Positions 1 through 8,701 of a stretch of DNA of 64,000 bases are shown here, piece by piece. The position numbers and the translations under genes are program-made. The notes beneath the pieces are model-generated. The model ran no database searches, was not told where the DNA came from, and saw only the letters and a program-made list of their open reading frames with translations. This DNA comes from Verrucomicrobiota bacterium (lineage in GTDB: Bacteria; Verrucomicrobiota; Verrucomicrobiia; Chthoniobacterales; Chthoniobacteraceae): assembly GCA_009885995.1 (NCBI GenBank), contig VFJQ01000001.1, positions 35,646 to 99,645 of the forward strand, written 5' to 3'. The first letter of the stretch is position 1, and every line of letters begins with the position of its first letter.

Positions 1-962
1 ACGACGAGCAGAGGGAAGCCGAAGAGCAGCGCGGCTTGCAGCGCGAGTTGGCCGCGGTCGCGGAAGAAGAGTTTCCACCGCCGCGCGAGCAGCACGGCGA
101 ACTGCGCGGCGAGCGACGGCATGGGCGCGAGCGGCGCTGCGATCACCGTGGGCGCGCTGTCGCTCGTGTCTCCGTCCAGCCCGCACTCGCCGTAGTAAGC
201 AGTGCGATGTTTCTGCCACGAGGAGTGCCAATCCTCGGGACTGCGCGTGGCGAGGCGGGAGAAGAGGTATTCGTGACTCTCGACACCGAAGTAGTGGAAG
301 AGCGTCTTCGGCGAGCCGTGATAGGCGACGCGGCCCTCGGCGAGGACGAGCACGCTGTCGTGTTGATCGAGGTGGCGAAGGCTGTGCGTCACGTTCACCA
401 CGAGTCGCTCGCTACGTCGCGAGAGGTTGCGGAGCAGCGCCACGATCTCGTCCTCCGACTTCGCATCGAGACCGCTCGTCACTTCATCCGCGAGGAGAAG
501 ATGGGGCGCGCTGACAAGCTCGAGCGCGAGCGCGAGGCGGCGACGCTGGCCGCCGGAGAGCAGGCGCACGGGGCGGTCGGTGATGTCATCGAGGCCGACG
601 TCTTTGAGCACGCCTTCGATCACGGCGCGGCGCTCGTCGCTCGCGAGACCGCTGACGCGCAGGCGCGAGGCGGCCTCGACGTTTTCCCACACGGTCAGTC
701 GCTCGTAGGCGATTCCAAATTGCGGAACGTAGCCGATCTCGTGCGGGTCGAGATCGCCCTCGTGCGCGAGGTCGCGGCCCTCCCAGCGCACGTGCCCGGT
801 CGAGTGCTCGCGCACGCCGGCGATGACTTTGAGCAGCGTGCTTTTCCCGCAGCCAGATGGGCCGAGCACGGCGACAAGATGCCGGCGCGGCAGACGCGCG
901 GTGATTTCGGCGAGGAGCGTATGTTCATCGACCTGGAGGGAGAGGTCCTGGAGTTCGAGCAC
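1..962 (-). CDS. ABC transporter, ATP-binding plus start of ABC-2 membrane domain (ABCG-like), partial
   Basis: This minus-strand reading frame runs off the left edge, so it is missing from the ORF track; the track's plus-strand ORFs here are its shadows. The translation has Walker A (GPSGCGKSTLL), the ABC signature (LLSGGQRRRLA) and Walker B ending in LLADEVTSGLDA. A linker follows, then the start of a membrane domain (WKLFFRDRGQLALQAALLFGF). That order, nucleotide-binding domain before the membrane half, is typical of ABCG-type half transporters. The substrate is unknown. I chose a GTG start at 962 because the text before it is a dispersed repeat. The gene resembles the FHA-ABC gene at 5761 in architecture but lacks visible FHA domains in the part present. 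Confidence 0.85.
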   Translation of the reverse strand, partial: MLELQDLSLQVDEHTLLAEITARLPRRHLVAVLGPSGCGKSTLLKVIAGVREHSTGHVRWEGRDLAHEGDLDPHEIGYVPQFGIAYERLTVWENVEAASRLRVSGLASDERRAVIEGVLKDVGLDDITDRPVRLLSGGQRRRLALALELVSAPHLLLADEVTSGLDAKSEDEIVALLRNLSRRSERLVVNVTHSLRHLDQHDSVLVLAEGRVAYHGSPKTLFHYFGVESHEYLFSRLATRSPEDWHSSWQKHRTAYYGECGLDGDTSDSAPTVIAAPLAPMPSLAAQFAVLLARRWKLFFRDRGQLALQAALLFGFPLLV

Positions 963-974
963 GGGGCGATTTGA

Positions 975-1044
975 ACCAACAAGACACAAAGACACAAAGG
1001 TTTGCTGCGGGAAATCTTGGTGCCTCGGTGCCTTGGTGGTGAAC
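975..1044. repeat. Intergenic inverted repeat of ~9-bp CACCAAGG/ACACAAAG units
   Basis: The left part carries ACACAAAG twice in tandem and the right part carries the periodic text CTTGGTGCCTCGGTGCCTTGG. Read on the other strand, the right part is CCAAGGCACCGAGGCACC, so the two halves are diverged copies of one periodic arm in opposite orientation. It fills the space between two divergent genes. I recognise this style of sequence as a dispersed intergenic repeat of environmental bacteria, from memory only. No gene is visible in it. Confidence 0.6.
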
Positions 1045-1084
1045 AAGCCGTTGACGCTGCGATCGGAGCCGGAAGTGTGCGCGC

Positions 1085-2470
1085 GTGCCCGCACCGTCCG
1101 CTCCCACTTCCCGCCGCCCGAGGATCGTATTCGCGTGGCTCGGTGGCGCGGTGGTGGTGTTGCTCGCGGCGTGGTTCGGCGTGAAGGCGTGGCTGCTGGC
1201 GTATCTGCACGGGCCGGAGTTTCAGCGGTTCGTGGATGCGCGGCTGAGCGAGACGCTGAGCGCGGAGGTGGAGTGCGCGCCGCTGCGCTTCGATGGGTTC
1301 GATGTGTTCTGCGACGGCGTGCGGGCGCGTGGCTACGAAGGCTCGCCCTTTGCGGAGGTGCGCGTCGAGCAGGTGCGCGCGCGGTTAAGCCTGCGGAAGT
1401 TTTTCGCGGGAGCGTGGGAGATCGAGCACATCGACGCGGAACGCCTCGCGGTGAAGCTCGATGGGACACGCCTCGCCTCACCGCTGACGCGGAAGCTCGA
1501 ACCCCGAAGCTCGAAATCCGAAACAGGCTGGCTGCCGAACCGGCTCGAAGTAGGCGTGGCGAAGGTGCGCGAGTTGGAGATCGCGTGGGGCGATCTGCCG
1601 TCGAGCGCGGGGGCGCTGCGGCGGGTCGCGTTGCAGGCGACGCCGGCGGATGGCGGATGGAATATCGACGGACAAGGCGGGGAACTCGTCGCCGCGGGTT
1701 TGCCGCCGCTCGATGTCGCGATGCTGCGACTTCGCCAGCGCGGGACGATGTTGCTTGTGAACGAGGCGAAGTTTTCCGGTCGCACCGGCGGCGCGGCGGT
1801 GGCGAGCGGCGAGGTGGATTTCGGCAAGTCGCTCGACTTGCAGGCGCAGCTCGACGGCATCGACCTCGCGCCCTTCCTCGATGGCGACTGGCGCGCGCGG
1901 CTTCACGGGCGCATGGCCGGGCTCGTGCGGGTGCAGAGTCCACTGCCCAGCGCGGGACCGCCGACGGTGAGCGGCTCGCTGCATCTCACCGACGCGCGCA
2001 TCGAGGCGCTGCCGGTGCTCGATCAGATCGCGGTGTTCACGCGCACCCAGCAGTTCCGCCAGCTCACGCTCACGCGGGTGACGGGCGATTTTCGCCGCGA
2101 CTCCACGCGGCTCGATGTGACGAAGTTGGTCGCCGAGAGCGAAGGCCGGCTGCGAGTGGAGGGCGGCTTCGCGATCGCGCAGGGGCAGATCGATGGGGCA
2201 TTCCAAGTGGGCGTGCCGCCCGCGCTGCTGCAATGGCTGCCGGGGGCGCAGGAGCGCGTCTTCACGAACGCGCGCGATGGCTACGTGTGGGCGCCGATGG
2301 GGCTGACGGGCCCGGTGGAAGCGCCGAGCGAGGACTTGTCCGCGCGGCTCGCCGCAGCGGCGGGCGAAGCAGTGCTGGAGAAAGTCGAGGGCGCGACGCG
2401 CGATGCAATCCAGACCGGGAAGGACGCGGCGAAGAGCGCGCTCGATTTGCTGATCCCGCTTTTCAAATAG
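1085..2470 (+). CDS. AsmA-like membrane-anchored protein of unknown function
   Basis: The 461-residue product starts with a short basic stretch and one hydrophobic segment (about residues 14-36, VFAWLGGAVVVLLAAWFG), so it is probably anchored in the inner membrane with most of the chain in the periplasm. The body has repeating beta-rich text (GEVDFGKSLDLQAQLDGIDL, RLDVTKLVAESEGRLRVEGGF), which resembles AsmA/DUF3971-type proteins involved in envelope lipid transport or outer-membrane assembly. That assignment is inference. The GTG start at 1085 directly precedes the membrane segment. Residues near 136-150 are encoded by a dispersed repeat (see 1491). Confidence 0.6.
   Translation: MPAPSAPTSRRPRIVFAWLGGAVVVLLAAWFGVKAWLLAYLHGPEFQRFVDARLSETLSAEVECAPLRFDGFDVFCDGVRARGYEGSPFAEVRVEQVRARLSLRKFFAGAWEIEHIDAERLAVKLDGTRLASPLTRKLEPRSSKSETGWLPNRLEVGVAKVRELEIAWGDLPSSAGALRRVALQATPADGGWNIDGQGGELVAAGLPPLDVAMLRLRQRGTMLLVNEAKFSGRTGGAAVASGEVDFGKSLDLQAQLDGIDLAPFLDGDWRARLHGRMAGLVRVQSPLPSAGPPTVSGSLHLTDARIEALPVLDQIAVFTRTQQFRQLTLTRVTGDFRRDSTRLDVTKLVAESEGRLRVEGGFAIAQGQIDGAFQVGVPPALLQWLPGAQERVFTNARDGYVWAPMGLTGPVEAPSEDLSARLAAAAGEAVLEKVEGATRDAIQTGKDAAKSALDLLIPLFK
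1491..1525 (+). repeat. In-frame AAGCTCGAA/AATCCGAA tandem-like insert
   Basis: AAGCTCGAA occurs twice 15 bases apart, followed by ATCCGAAAC. The short-period text encodes KLEPRSSKSETG inside the AsmA-like gene and does not resemble the surrounding coding sequence. It keeps the reading frame open. Confidence 0.5.
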
Positions 2471-2474
2471 CGGC

Positions 2475-3977
2475 TCACGCCGCCGAGCGCGCGCGCTTGA
2501 GTTCGGCGCTGGTCTTCTCCGTCTCACGCAGGAGCGCGGGCACGGTCGGCAGCGCGCGGGCGCGGACGTAGATCTGGTAGCTGAAGAGACCGCGCACGAG
2601 GGCGATGCCGATGTCATTGAACGCGACGAGGAGGCGGCCGAGGAAGTTGTCGCCGACGGCCTTCGGGAAGGGCGCCGGGATGCCGCGCATCTCCTCGATC
2701 TTAAAGCCGGTCTGCTCGAACAGCTCGCGCAGCGAATTGAACGTGAAGAGCCGCGTGTGCGTGCGGTCGAGGATGCCTTTGCGTCCGTAGTTGAACTGGC
2801 CGAGCAGCAGCATGAAGCGCGTGATGAAGAAGCCGACGTTTGCGGTCGTGAGGACGATCTCCGGGCACTTGTAGGCGGCGGCGACGCGCAGGCGCTCCAT
2901 GAACGCCTCCGGGTCGTGAAGGTGCTCGATCACGTCGAGCATGAAGATCTGATCGAAGTCGGAGACTTCGACGGGGAACTCGCCGGCATCGAGGTCGAAG
3001 CGGCGGAACTCGACCTTCGCGCTGCCGGACTCGCGCACGTATTGATCGATGCCGACGATGCGCGACGCTTTCTTCGCCAGCTCGTCGGCGACGTAGCCCT
3101 GGCCGCAGCCGATATCGAGCACGGTCGCGCCTTCACGCACCGAGTCGATGGCCATCGTGTGCGAGGAGGTGAAGCCGAGCTTGAGATCGTAGGTGAGCTC
3201 GACCTGGCCGACGTCGAACTTGCGATCGTAGAGCAGGTTCATCTCGTGGAACTTCGCGCGCAGCACGGAGCGGCAGCAGTCCCACGCATATTTGATCCCG
3301 TTCACGTGGCAGATTTCGTCACCGTAATACGTGGGGATCGGGATCTCGACGATCTTCAGCCCGGCGAAGACGAGCTGGATGATGATGTCGGTGTCGAAGT
3401 GGAAGTCGTTCGAGTTGCGATCGAACGGGATGCGCGCGAGCGCCTTCGTGGAGTAGAGGCGGTAGCCGCTGTGAAACTCGCTGAGCTGGGTCTTGAGCAC
3501 GCGGTTTTCGATCGCGGTGAGCACCTGGTTGCCGACCCATTTATACATCGGCATCCCGCCTTTGAGCGCGTCCTGCTTGTTGATCATGCGCGAGCCGAAG
3601 ACAGCGTCGGCTTCACCCTTGAGCAGCGGATCGAGCAGCAGAGGCAGCTTCTCCGGCGCATACTGGCCGTCGCCGTGGACGAGCGCGACGACGTCGAAGC
3701 CGTGGTCGATCGCGTAGCGGTAGCCGAGCTTTTGATTGCCGCCGTAGCCTTGGTTTGTGGGCGTGCGGAGGACGGTGATCTTCAAGTCGCTGGCCGGGTC
3801 CTCGTGCTTGAGGCCGGCGCCGAAGGTGTCGTCCTTCGAGGAGTCGTCGATGATGAGGACTTCGACGTTCTTTGTGCGCAACTCGGCAGGGATGCGCGAG
3901 AGGACGCTGGAGATGGTTTTCTCCGCGTTGTAGGCGACGATGAAAATGAGGACGCGCTGATCGGCGAGGTCGGTCAC
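2475..3977 (-). CDS. Family 2 glycosyltransferase fused to a class I SAM methyltransferase
   Basis: Residues ~8-230 are a GT-A glycosyltransferase of the dolichol-phosphate mannosyltransferase type (FIVAYNAEKTI, EVLIIDDSSKDDT, VHGDGQYAP with the metal-binding DGQ variant of DxD). Residues ~290-400 are a Rossmann methyltransferase (ATVLDIGCGQGYVADEL, FDQIFMLDVIEHLHDPEAF). The product probably builds or modifies a glycan or lipid-linked sugar at the cytoplasmic membrane. The ORF track starts at 4073, which would overlap the divergent gene at 4056. The GTG at 3977 avoids that overlap and begins just before the first beta strand, so I use it. The acceptor cannot be told from sequence. Confidence 0.88.
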   Translation of the reverse strand: MTDLADQRVLIFIVAYNAEKTISSVLSRIPAELRTKNVEVLIIDDSSKDDTFGAGLKHEDPASDLKITVLRTPTNQGYGGNQKLGYRYAIDHGFDVVALVHGDGQYAPEKLPLLLDPLLKGEADAVFGSRMINKQDALKGGMPMYKWVGNQVLTAIENRVLKTQLSEFHSGYRLYSTKALARIPFDRNSNDFHFDTDIIIQLVFAGLKIVEIPIPTYYGDEICHVNGIKYAWDCCRSVLRAKFHEMNLLYDRKFDVGQVELTYDLKLGFTSSHTMAIDSVREGATVLDIGCGQGYVADELAKKASRIVGIDQYVRESGSAKVEFRRFDLDAGEFPVEVSDFDQIFMLDVIEHLHDPEAFMERLRVAAAYKCPEIVLTTANVGFFITRFMLLLGQFNYGRKGILDRTHTRLFTFNSLRELFEQTGFKIEEMRGIPAPFPKAVGDNFLGRLLVAFNDIGIALVRGLFSYQIYVRARALPTVPALLRETEKTSAELKRARSAA

Positions 3978-4055
3978 GGCGCGGAGGATAGCTAGGCTGC
4001 GGAGCCGCGCCAGTTTCAAACCGGAGCGTCTTGTGAGAGGCTGCGCGCCCGCCGC

Positions 4056-4811
4056 TTGAACCGACGCCATCACCCCTCAACTCCAAAGCTCATCGCCGAG
4101 ACCGACGAGTTTCTCGTCGTGGACAAGCCGCCCTTTCTCGAAGCGCACCCGACCAAGCCCGGCGGCGCTCGCACGCTGTGGGACGGGATGCGCGAACTGC
4201 TCGCTTACGAGATCGCGAACGGCGGGCAGGTCTCGATCATCAACCGCCTCGACCGCGAGACGAGCGGGCTCACGATCATCGCGAAGACGCGCGACGCCGC
4301 GCGAATGCTCAGCCGTGAGATGGCCGCACGCGCGATCGGAAAGGAATACCTCGCGGTCGTGTGGGGCTGGCCGGAGCGCGACGCGTGGGAAGTCGATGCG
4401 CCGCTGCTGCGGCTCGGTTCGGTGGAGCCATTTCGGATTTGGCTAAAGCAAGGCATTCATCCGGACGGCGTGCCGGCACGGACACGCTTTCGGGTCGAGC
4501 GGCGCTTTCGGCGCGAGACGACGAATGGGCGCGAGTTCGCGATCGTGCGCGCCTTTCCCGAGACGGGCCGCACGCACCAGATCCGCGTGCATCTTGCGCA
4601 CAGCGGCCACGCGATCGTCGGCGACAAAATCTACGGACCTGACGAAGGCTGTTACCTCGAGTTCATCGAAACGAGCTGGACGCTGGCGCTCGCCGAGCGG
4701 CTGCTCCTACCGCGCCACGCGCTGCATTCTGCCGCGCTGCGGATCGAGTCGCGCGCGATTGGCTGGGAATCGCCGCTCCCGGAAGACCTTGTTGCCTTCG
4801 TCGCAGAATAA
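4056..4811 (+). CDS. RluA-family pseudouridine synthase
   Basis: The 251-residue product converts uridine to pseudouridine in an RNA, most likely rRNA or tRNA. It carries the catalytic-Asp motif as INRLDRETSGL and the C-terminal RTHQIRVHLAHSGHAIVGDKIYG block typical of RluA enzymes. The first residue of the usual HRLD motif is Asn here, which occurs in a known sub-group. No S4 domain is present, so it is a short form. The TTG start at 4056 fits the beginning of the conserved 'LIAETDEFLVVDKP' region. It heads a likely plus-strand operon with the next two genes. Confidence 0.9.
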   Translation: MNRRHHPSTPKLIAETDEFLVVDKPPFLEAHPTKPGGARTLWDGMRELLAYEIANGGQVSIINRLDRETSGLTIIAKTRDAARMLSREMAARAIGKEYLAVVWGWPERDAWEVDAPLLRLGSVEPFRIWLKQGIHPDGVPARTRFRVERRFRRETTNGREFAIVRAFPETGRTHQIRVHLAHSGHAIVGDKIYGPDEGCYLEFIETSWTLALAERLLLPRHALHSAALRIESRAIGWESPLPEDLVAFVAE

Positions 4812-4866
4812 CGCGGCGCAAAAAAACTGCTCGCCGCCACGCGAGGAGCGCGATACGCGTCCCGGC

Positions 4867-5742
4867 ATGAAGGTTTCCGCCAAATGCATGAACCACTCCG
4901 GGTGCCTCAAGGCCTACCGGGGGGAAATTATCGAACTCGACCCCGGTGCGCCACTCGTCTGCCCCGAGTGCGGCAAGCCGCTGAGCAAGGCCGGCGGTGG
5001 TGCGGGAGGTGCGATCAAGATCGCGGCGATCGGCGTCGCTGTGCTCGTGGTCGCCGTCGGCGCTATCGTCGGGATGAAAGTCATGGGGAAGAAAGGCAGC
5101 GGCACCGCGGTAGCCGAGCCGACACCCATGCAGGAAGTCACGACGCCACCTTCGACGCCCGTCCCGCCTTCCACCGAGCCCGCCACGAAGCCGATGGCAA
5201 CCATCACGCCACCGGCGGCCATACCGATGCCCGATACGCCGCCGCCCGCCGATGAGCCGCCGCCCGCCGCACCGATCGCGACGAACGAAGCGGTGACCGA
5301 CCAGATCCGGCAGGAAGTGCTCACCCGCATCGACAAGATCCCGAACCTCAGCCCGGAGAAAAAGGACCGGCTTTACGTGAGCGTGCAGCGCGCTCGCGAC
5401 ATGCGGAAGATCGTCGAGATCTCATTTGCTTCCGGCCAGGCGCAGATGCCGAGCACTTCCGCCCCGCAGGTGAAGAAGCTGCTCGAAGATCCCGCCGTCG
5501 TGAAATTCCGCGACGACCTCACCGCCGTCTTCGTAGTGCTCGGCTTCGCCGACGCAAAGGGCGACGAGAAGACCAACTACGCGATCTCCGAGAAGCGCGC
5601 GAAGTCCGTCGTTGATTTCATGGAAAAGCAGGCTGCTGTGAAAAACGTGACCCACTCCGTCGCCATGGGCGGCACGAACCTCGTGGACAAGACGAACACC
5701 GCCAAGAATCGCGTCGCCGAGATCTGGGCGGTGCTGCCGTAA
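4867..5742 (+). CDS. Zinc-ribbon, single-TM, OmpA-like C-terminal domain protein
   Basis: The ORF track joins this to an upstream open frame. The real start is ATG 4867 (MKVSAKCMNHSGC). The N-terminus has CxxxxxC and CPECG, a small zinc ribbon. A membrane segment follows (about residues 48-70, IKIAAIGVAVLVVAVGAIVG), then a long Pro/Thr-rich linker (TPPSTPVPPST). The C-terminal ~110 residues look like an OmpA-type peptidoglycan-associating domain (VVLGFADAKGDEKTNYAISEKRAKSVVDFM). The layout suggests a cytoplasmic zinc ribbon connected across the inner membrane to a periplasmic cell-wall-binding domain. It lies 18 bases before the FHA-ABC gene. Confidence 0.75.
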   Translation: MKVSAKCMNHSGCLKAYRGEIIELDPGAPLVCPECGKPLSKAGGGAGGAIKIAAIGVAVLVVAVGAIVGMKVMGKKGSGTAVAEPTPMQEVTTPPSTPVPPSTEPATKPMATITPPAAIPMPDTPPPADEPPPAAPIATNEAVTDQIRQEVLTRIDKIPNLSPEKKDRLYVSVQRARDMRKIVEISFASGQAQMPSTSAPQVKKLLEDPAVVKFRDDLTAVFVVLGFADAKGDEKTNYAISEKRAKSVVDFMEKQAAVKNVTHSVAMGGTNLVDKTNTAKNRVAEIWAVLP

Positions 5743-5760
5743 GATGGCGCAGGCGCCGCG

Positions 5761-8097
5761 ATGAGCGCGCCGCGGCTCATCATCATCCGCGGACTCGATG
5801 CGGCCAGCTTCCCACTCCAAGTCGGGCAGGGTGTCGTCGGTCGCGCGCCCGGCAGCGCGATCGAGTTGCGCCACCCGGAGATTTCGCGCCAGCACTGCCG
5901 CATCGCGTGGGACGGGACGACGTGCATGGTCGAAAACCTCAGTTCGACGCGCGGAACGACCGTCAACGGTCTCGCCATCGCCACACCCGTCGCGCTCAAG
6001 CCGGGTGAGGAACTCGGCGTCGGTCCCGTCTATATGCGCCTAGAACTCGATGGCCCCACCGTCGCCCCGCCCGAGCCGCCACCTTTGCCGCCGACCACCG
6101 CAAACGTGATCCTTGTCCGCGGCATGCCGACCGACCGCATCGACCTGCGCGGCGGCCCGCTCATCATCGGGCGCGAAGCATCGTGCGACGTGGTGCTCAA
6201 CGACAAGTCCGTCTCCCGCAAGCACGCCAGCCTCCACCCACTGCCCGGCGGCGGCTGCCGCGTGCGCGATGAGCACAGCCAGGGCGGCTCCTTCGTGAAC
6301 GGCCGCCGCTTCGACGAGCACGAGTTCACCGTCGGCGACCGGCTCGAGATCGGGCCGTTCTGTTTTCAGTTCGACGGCATCGCGCTCGTCAGCGTCACGA
6401 ATACTTCCGGCGGCAGCATCCGCGCACAGGCGATCACCATGCGCATCTCGGAGCGCTCACTGCTCGACGTGGTGATGAGCAGGCCGCGTCGCGACAACGT
6501 CATCCTCGACGACGTGTCGGTCAGCGTGCCTCCGTCGCGCTTCTTCGGCCTCATCGGCCCGAGCGGCGCGGGCAAATCTTCTCTGCTCCACACGCTCGCC
6601 GGCTTGCGCAAGCCCGAGAGCGGCGCGGTGCTCATCGACGGCGAAGACATCTACGCCCACGACCAACCGCCCTCGTTCGGCTTCGTGCCGCAGGACGACA
6701 TCGTCCACGGCGAACTCACTGTGCGGCAGGCGCTGCAATTCAGCGCCCGCCTTCGCCTCTCGCGCGAAACGCCACGGCACGAACTCAACCGCCTCATCAC
6801 GCAGACGCTCGATCAGCTCATGCTCACCCCGCGCGCCGAGTTGCCGATCTGGCGGCTCTCCGGCGGCCAGCGCAAGCGCGTGAGCGTCGCCGTCGAGCTC
6901 CTCGCGCGCCCATCGATCCTCTACCTCGACGAACCCACCTCCGGCCTCGATCCCGCGACTGAGTTCCAGCTCATGACGCTGCTGCGCGATCTCGCCGACA
7001 CCGGCTGCACGATCGTCTGCACCACGCACGTGATGGAGAACGCCTTCCTCATCGACCAACTCGTGATCCTCGTCGGCGGCTGCCTCGCGTATCAGGGCTC
7101 GCCCGCCGAAGTGAAAGATTACTTCGGCGTGAAAAAGCTCACCGACCTCTACGAGCGGCTCGACGAACGTCCGCCGAAGCAGTGGAAGGAAGCCTTTCTC
7201 CCGATCGCTGCGGCACGCCCCGGCGAAGCGCTCGCCGGCGCCGGAGCCGCGCGCCCGCCGCAGAAAGTCCGCCGCGCCTTCCCTCTCCCGATCCTGCTCG
7301 CGCGCCAGTGGACCATCCTGCGCAGCGACTGGCGGAACTTCCTCATCCTCATCGGCCAGCCGCCGATCATTGCCGCGCTCGTCTGCTGGGTCGTCACCAA
7401 GGACACCGACTACCCGCGCGACCTGATCATGTTCTTCGCCTACCTCTCGACGCTGTGGTTTGGCACGAGCAACGCGGCCCAGGAGATCGTGAAAGAGATC
7501 GCCATCTATCGCCGGGAGCGGCTCGTCGGCGTGAGCGGACACTCCTACCTGCTGAGCAAGTTTCTCTTTCTCGGCGCGCTGACTTGTGGGCAGTCGATGC
7601 TGCTGCTTTTCCTGATGGTCCTTTTCGAGGGCGGGCGCGACGGCTCGGTCCTCATCCAAGGAGTAGGCCTTTGCACGACCGCGCTCGCCGCCGTCGGCAT
7701 CGGCTGCGCCATCTCCGCCCTCGCACGCAGCGTCATGCAGGCGGTGATGATCGTGCCGCTGGTGCTCATCCCCATGATCATCTTCTCCGGCTTCGTGGTC
7801 CGCCCCTCGCAGATGACCAAGGCCGTGCTCACCGCCAGCCGCAACACGCCGGGCTACGCCGCGCAGGTCTTCATGGACACCAGCTTCATCTACGACCGCG
7901 ACTGGACGGAGGTGCGTGAGAACTCCCACCGACTCTCCGGCGGCTACCTGCAAAAGCTCGTGGCTGACGCGAAGGTGGTCGATGACCGCTGGCTCGATTT
8001 GCGCCCTGCGGGCCAGGCCGGCGCCGTCCACGCGTGCTGGTTGCTTGTCACCTATTGGCTCGCTTGGTTCACCCTGCGCCGCCGCGAGCGCGGGTAA
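5761..8097 (+). CDS. ABC transporter with two N-terminal FHA domains and ABC-2 membrane domain
   Basis: The 778-residue product has two forkhead-associated domains: residues ~18-80 (GRAPGSAIELRHPEISRQHC) and ~125-190 (IIGREASCDVVLNDKSVSRKHASL). Both bind phosphothreonine in known proteins. They are followed by an ATPase domain at ~240-450 (GPSGAGKSSLLHTLAG, LSGGQRKRVSVAVELL, ILYLDEPTSGLDP). The C-terminal half has about six membrane segments of ABC2_membrane type (LILIGQPPIIAALVCWVV onward). This is the ABCG-type order. The FHA domains imply regulation by Ser/Thr phosphorylation, which is inference; no kinase is in the window. The substrate is unknown. Confidence 0.9.
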   Translation: MSAPRLIIIRGLDAASFPLQVGQGVVGRAPGSAIELRHPEISRQHCRIAWDGTTCMVENLSSTRGTTVNGLAIATPVALKPGEELGVGPVYMRLELDGPTVAPPEPPPLPPTTANVILVRGMPTDRIDLRGGPLIIGREASCDVVLNDKSVSRKHASLHPLPGGGCRVRDEHSQGGSFVNGRRFDEHEFTVGDRLEIGPFCFQFDGIALVSVTNTSGGSIRAQAITMRISERSLLDVVMSRPRRDNVILDDVSVSVPPSRFFGLIGPSGAGKSSLLHTLAGLRKPESGAVLIDGEDIYAHDQPPSFGFVPQDDIVHGELTVRQALQFSARLRLSRETPRHELNRLITQTLDQLMLTPRAELPIWRLSGGQRKRVSVAVELLARPSILYLDEPTSGLDPATEFQLMTLLRDLADTGCTIVCTTHVMENAFLIDQLVILVGGCLAYQGSPAEVKDYFGVKKLTDLYERLDERPPKQWKEAFLPIAAARPGEALAGAGAARPPQKVRRAFPLPILLARQWTILRSDWRNFLILIGQPPIIAALVCWVVTKDTDYPRDLIMFFAYLSTLWFGTSNAAQEIVKEIAIYRRERLVGVSGHSYLLSKFLFLGALTCGQSMLLLFLMVLFEGGRDGSVLIQGVGLCTTALAAVGIGCAISALARSVMQAVMIVPLVLIPMIIFSGFVVRPSQMTKAVLTASRNTPGYAAQVFMDTSFIYDRDWTEVRENSHRLSGGYLQKLVADAKVVDDRWLDLRPAGQAGAVHACWLLVTYWLAWFTLRRRERG

Positions 8098-8099
8098 AG

Positions 8100-8178
8100 G
8101 TAGGGACGGCTGTCCCCAGCCGTCCGCGAGGGAGAGGTGATTCGCAGGGCGCGGCGCGGTGAGGACACCGCGCCCTAC
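8100..8178. repeat. GTAGGG...CCCTAC double-hairpin repeat (REPIN-like), copy 1
   Basis: The element opens with GTAGGG and closes with CCCTAC. Inside are two hairpins facing each other: GGACGGCT-GTCCCC-AGCCGTCC and GGCGCGGT-GAGGAC-ACCGCGCC, each with an 8-bp perfect stem and 6-base loop. It lies between the FHA-ABC gene and the EVE gene. The first hairpin is identical to the one in the copy at 17481. Confidence 0.8.
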
Positions 8179-8224
8179 CAATCACTCTCGACCTTTCACG
8201 ACCGATTCCTTACCACCCCCGCTG

Positions 8225-8650
8225 ATGTCCAAGACCAAGCAGCACTGGCTGGTGAAGCAGGAGCCCACGGCCTATTCGTGGGAGCAGTTCGTAAAGGACG
8301 GCGGCACCGCGTGGACCGGCGTCCGGAATTTCCAAGCCCGGATCAACCTCCGCGCGATGCGCCGTGGCGACGAGGTGCTCTTCTATCACAGCGTCGTCGG
8401 GAAGGCCGTGGTCGGCATCGCGAAAGTCGCGCGCGAAGCCTATCCCGACCCCACCGCCGACGAGGACGGCTGGGTCTGCGTCGATCTCGCCCCCGTGCGC
8501 CCGCTCAAGTCGCCGGTGTCGCTGGAGCAGATCAAAGCGACGCCCACGCTCAAGGACATCGCGCTTCTGCGCCAGTCGCGGCTGTCTGTGATGCCGCTGA
8601 GCGCCGGGGATTTCGCGGCGATCGTCGCGCTGTCCAAACTCGCACCTTGA
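8225..8650 (+). CDS. EVE domain protein (PUA-like fold)
   Basis: The 141-residue product matches the EVE family along its whole length (HWLVKQEPTAYSWEQFVKDGGTAWTGVRNFQARINLRAMRRGDEVLFYHS). EVE domains are related to YTH/PUA folds and are thought to recognise modified bases in DNA or RNA; the ligand cannot be told here. ATG 8225 is chosen over the upstream start in the ORF track because the conserved domain starts right after it and the upstream text is the repeat at 8100. It stands alone, without the endonuclease partners seen in EVE-containing restriction systems. Confidence 0.88.
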   Translation: MSKTKQHWLVKQEPTAYSWEQFVKDGGTAWTGVRNFQARINLRAMRRGDEVLFYHSVVGKAVVGIAKVAREAYPDPTADEDGWVCVDLAPVRPLKSPVSLEQIKATPTLKDIALLRQSRLSVMPLSAGDFAAIVALSKLAP

Positions 8651-8701
8651 AGCACGCCGCCCGCTGAACTACTAGGCCGCCACTTCGAGGCTCCCTGAAC
8701 G

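Noticed and set aside
6457-8181. 574-residue minus-strand ORF
   Set aside because: Antisense shadow of the FHA-ABC transporter; its translation is Arg/Ala/Glu/His-rich with no domain pattern.
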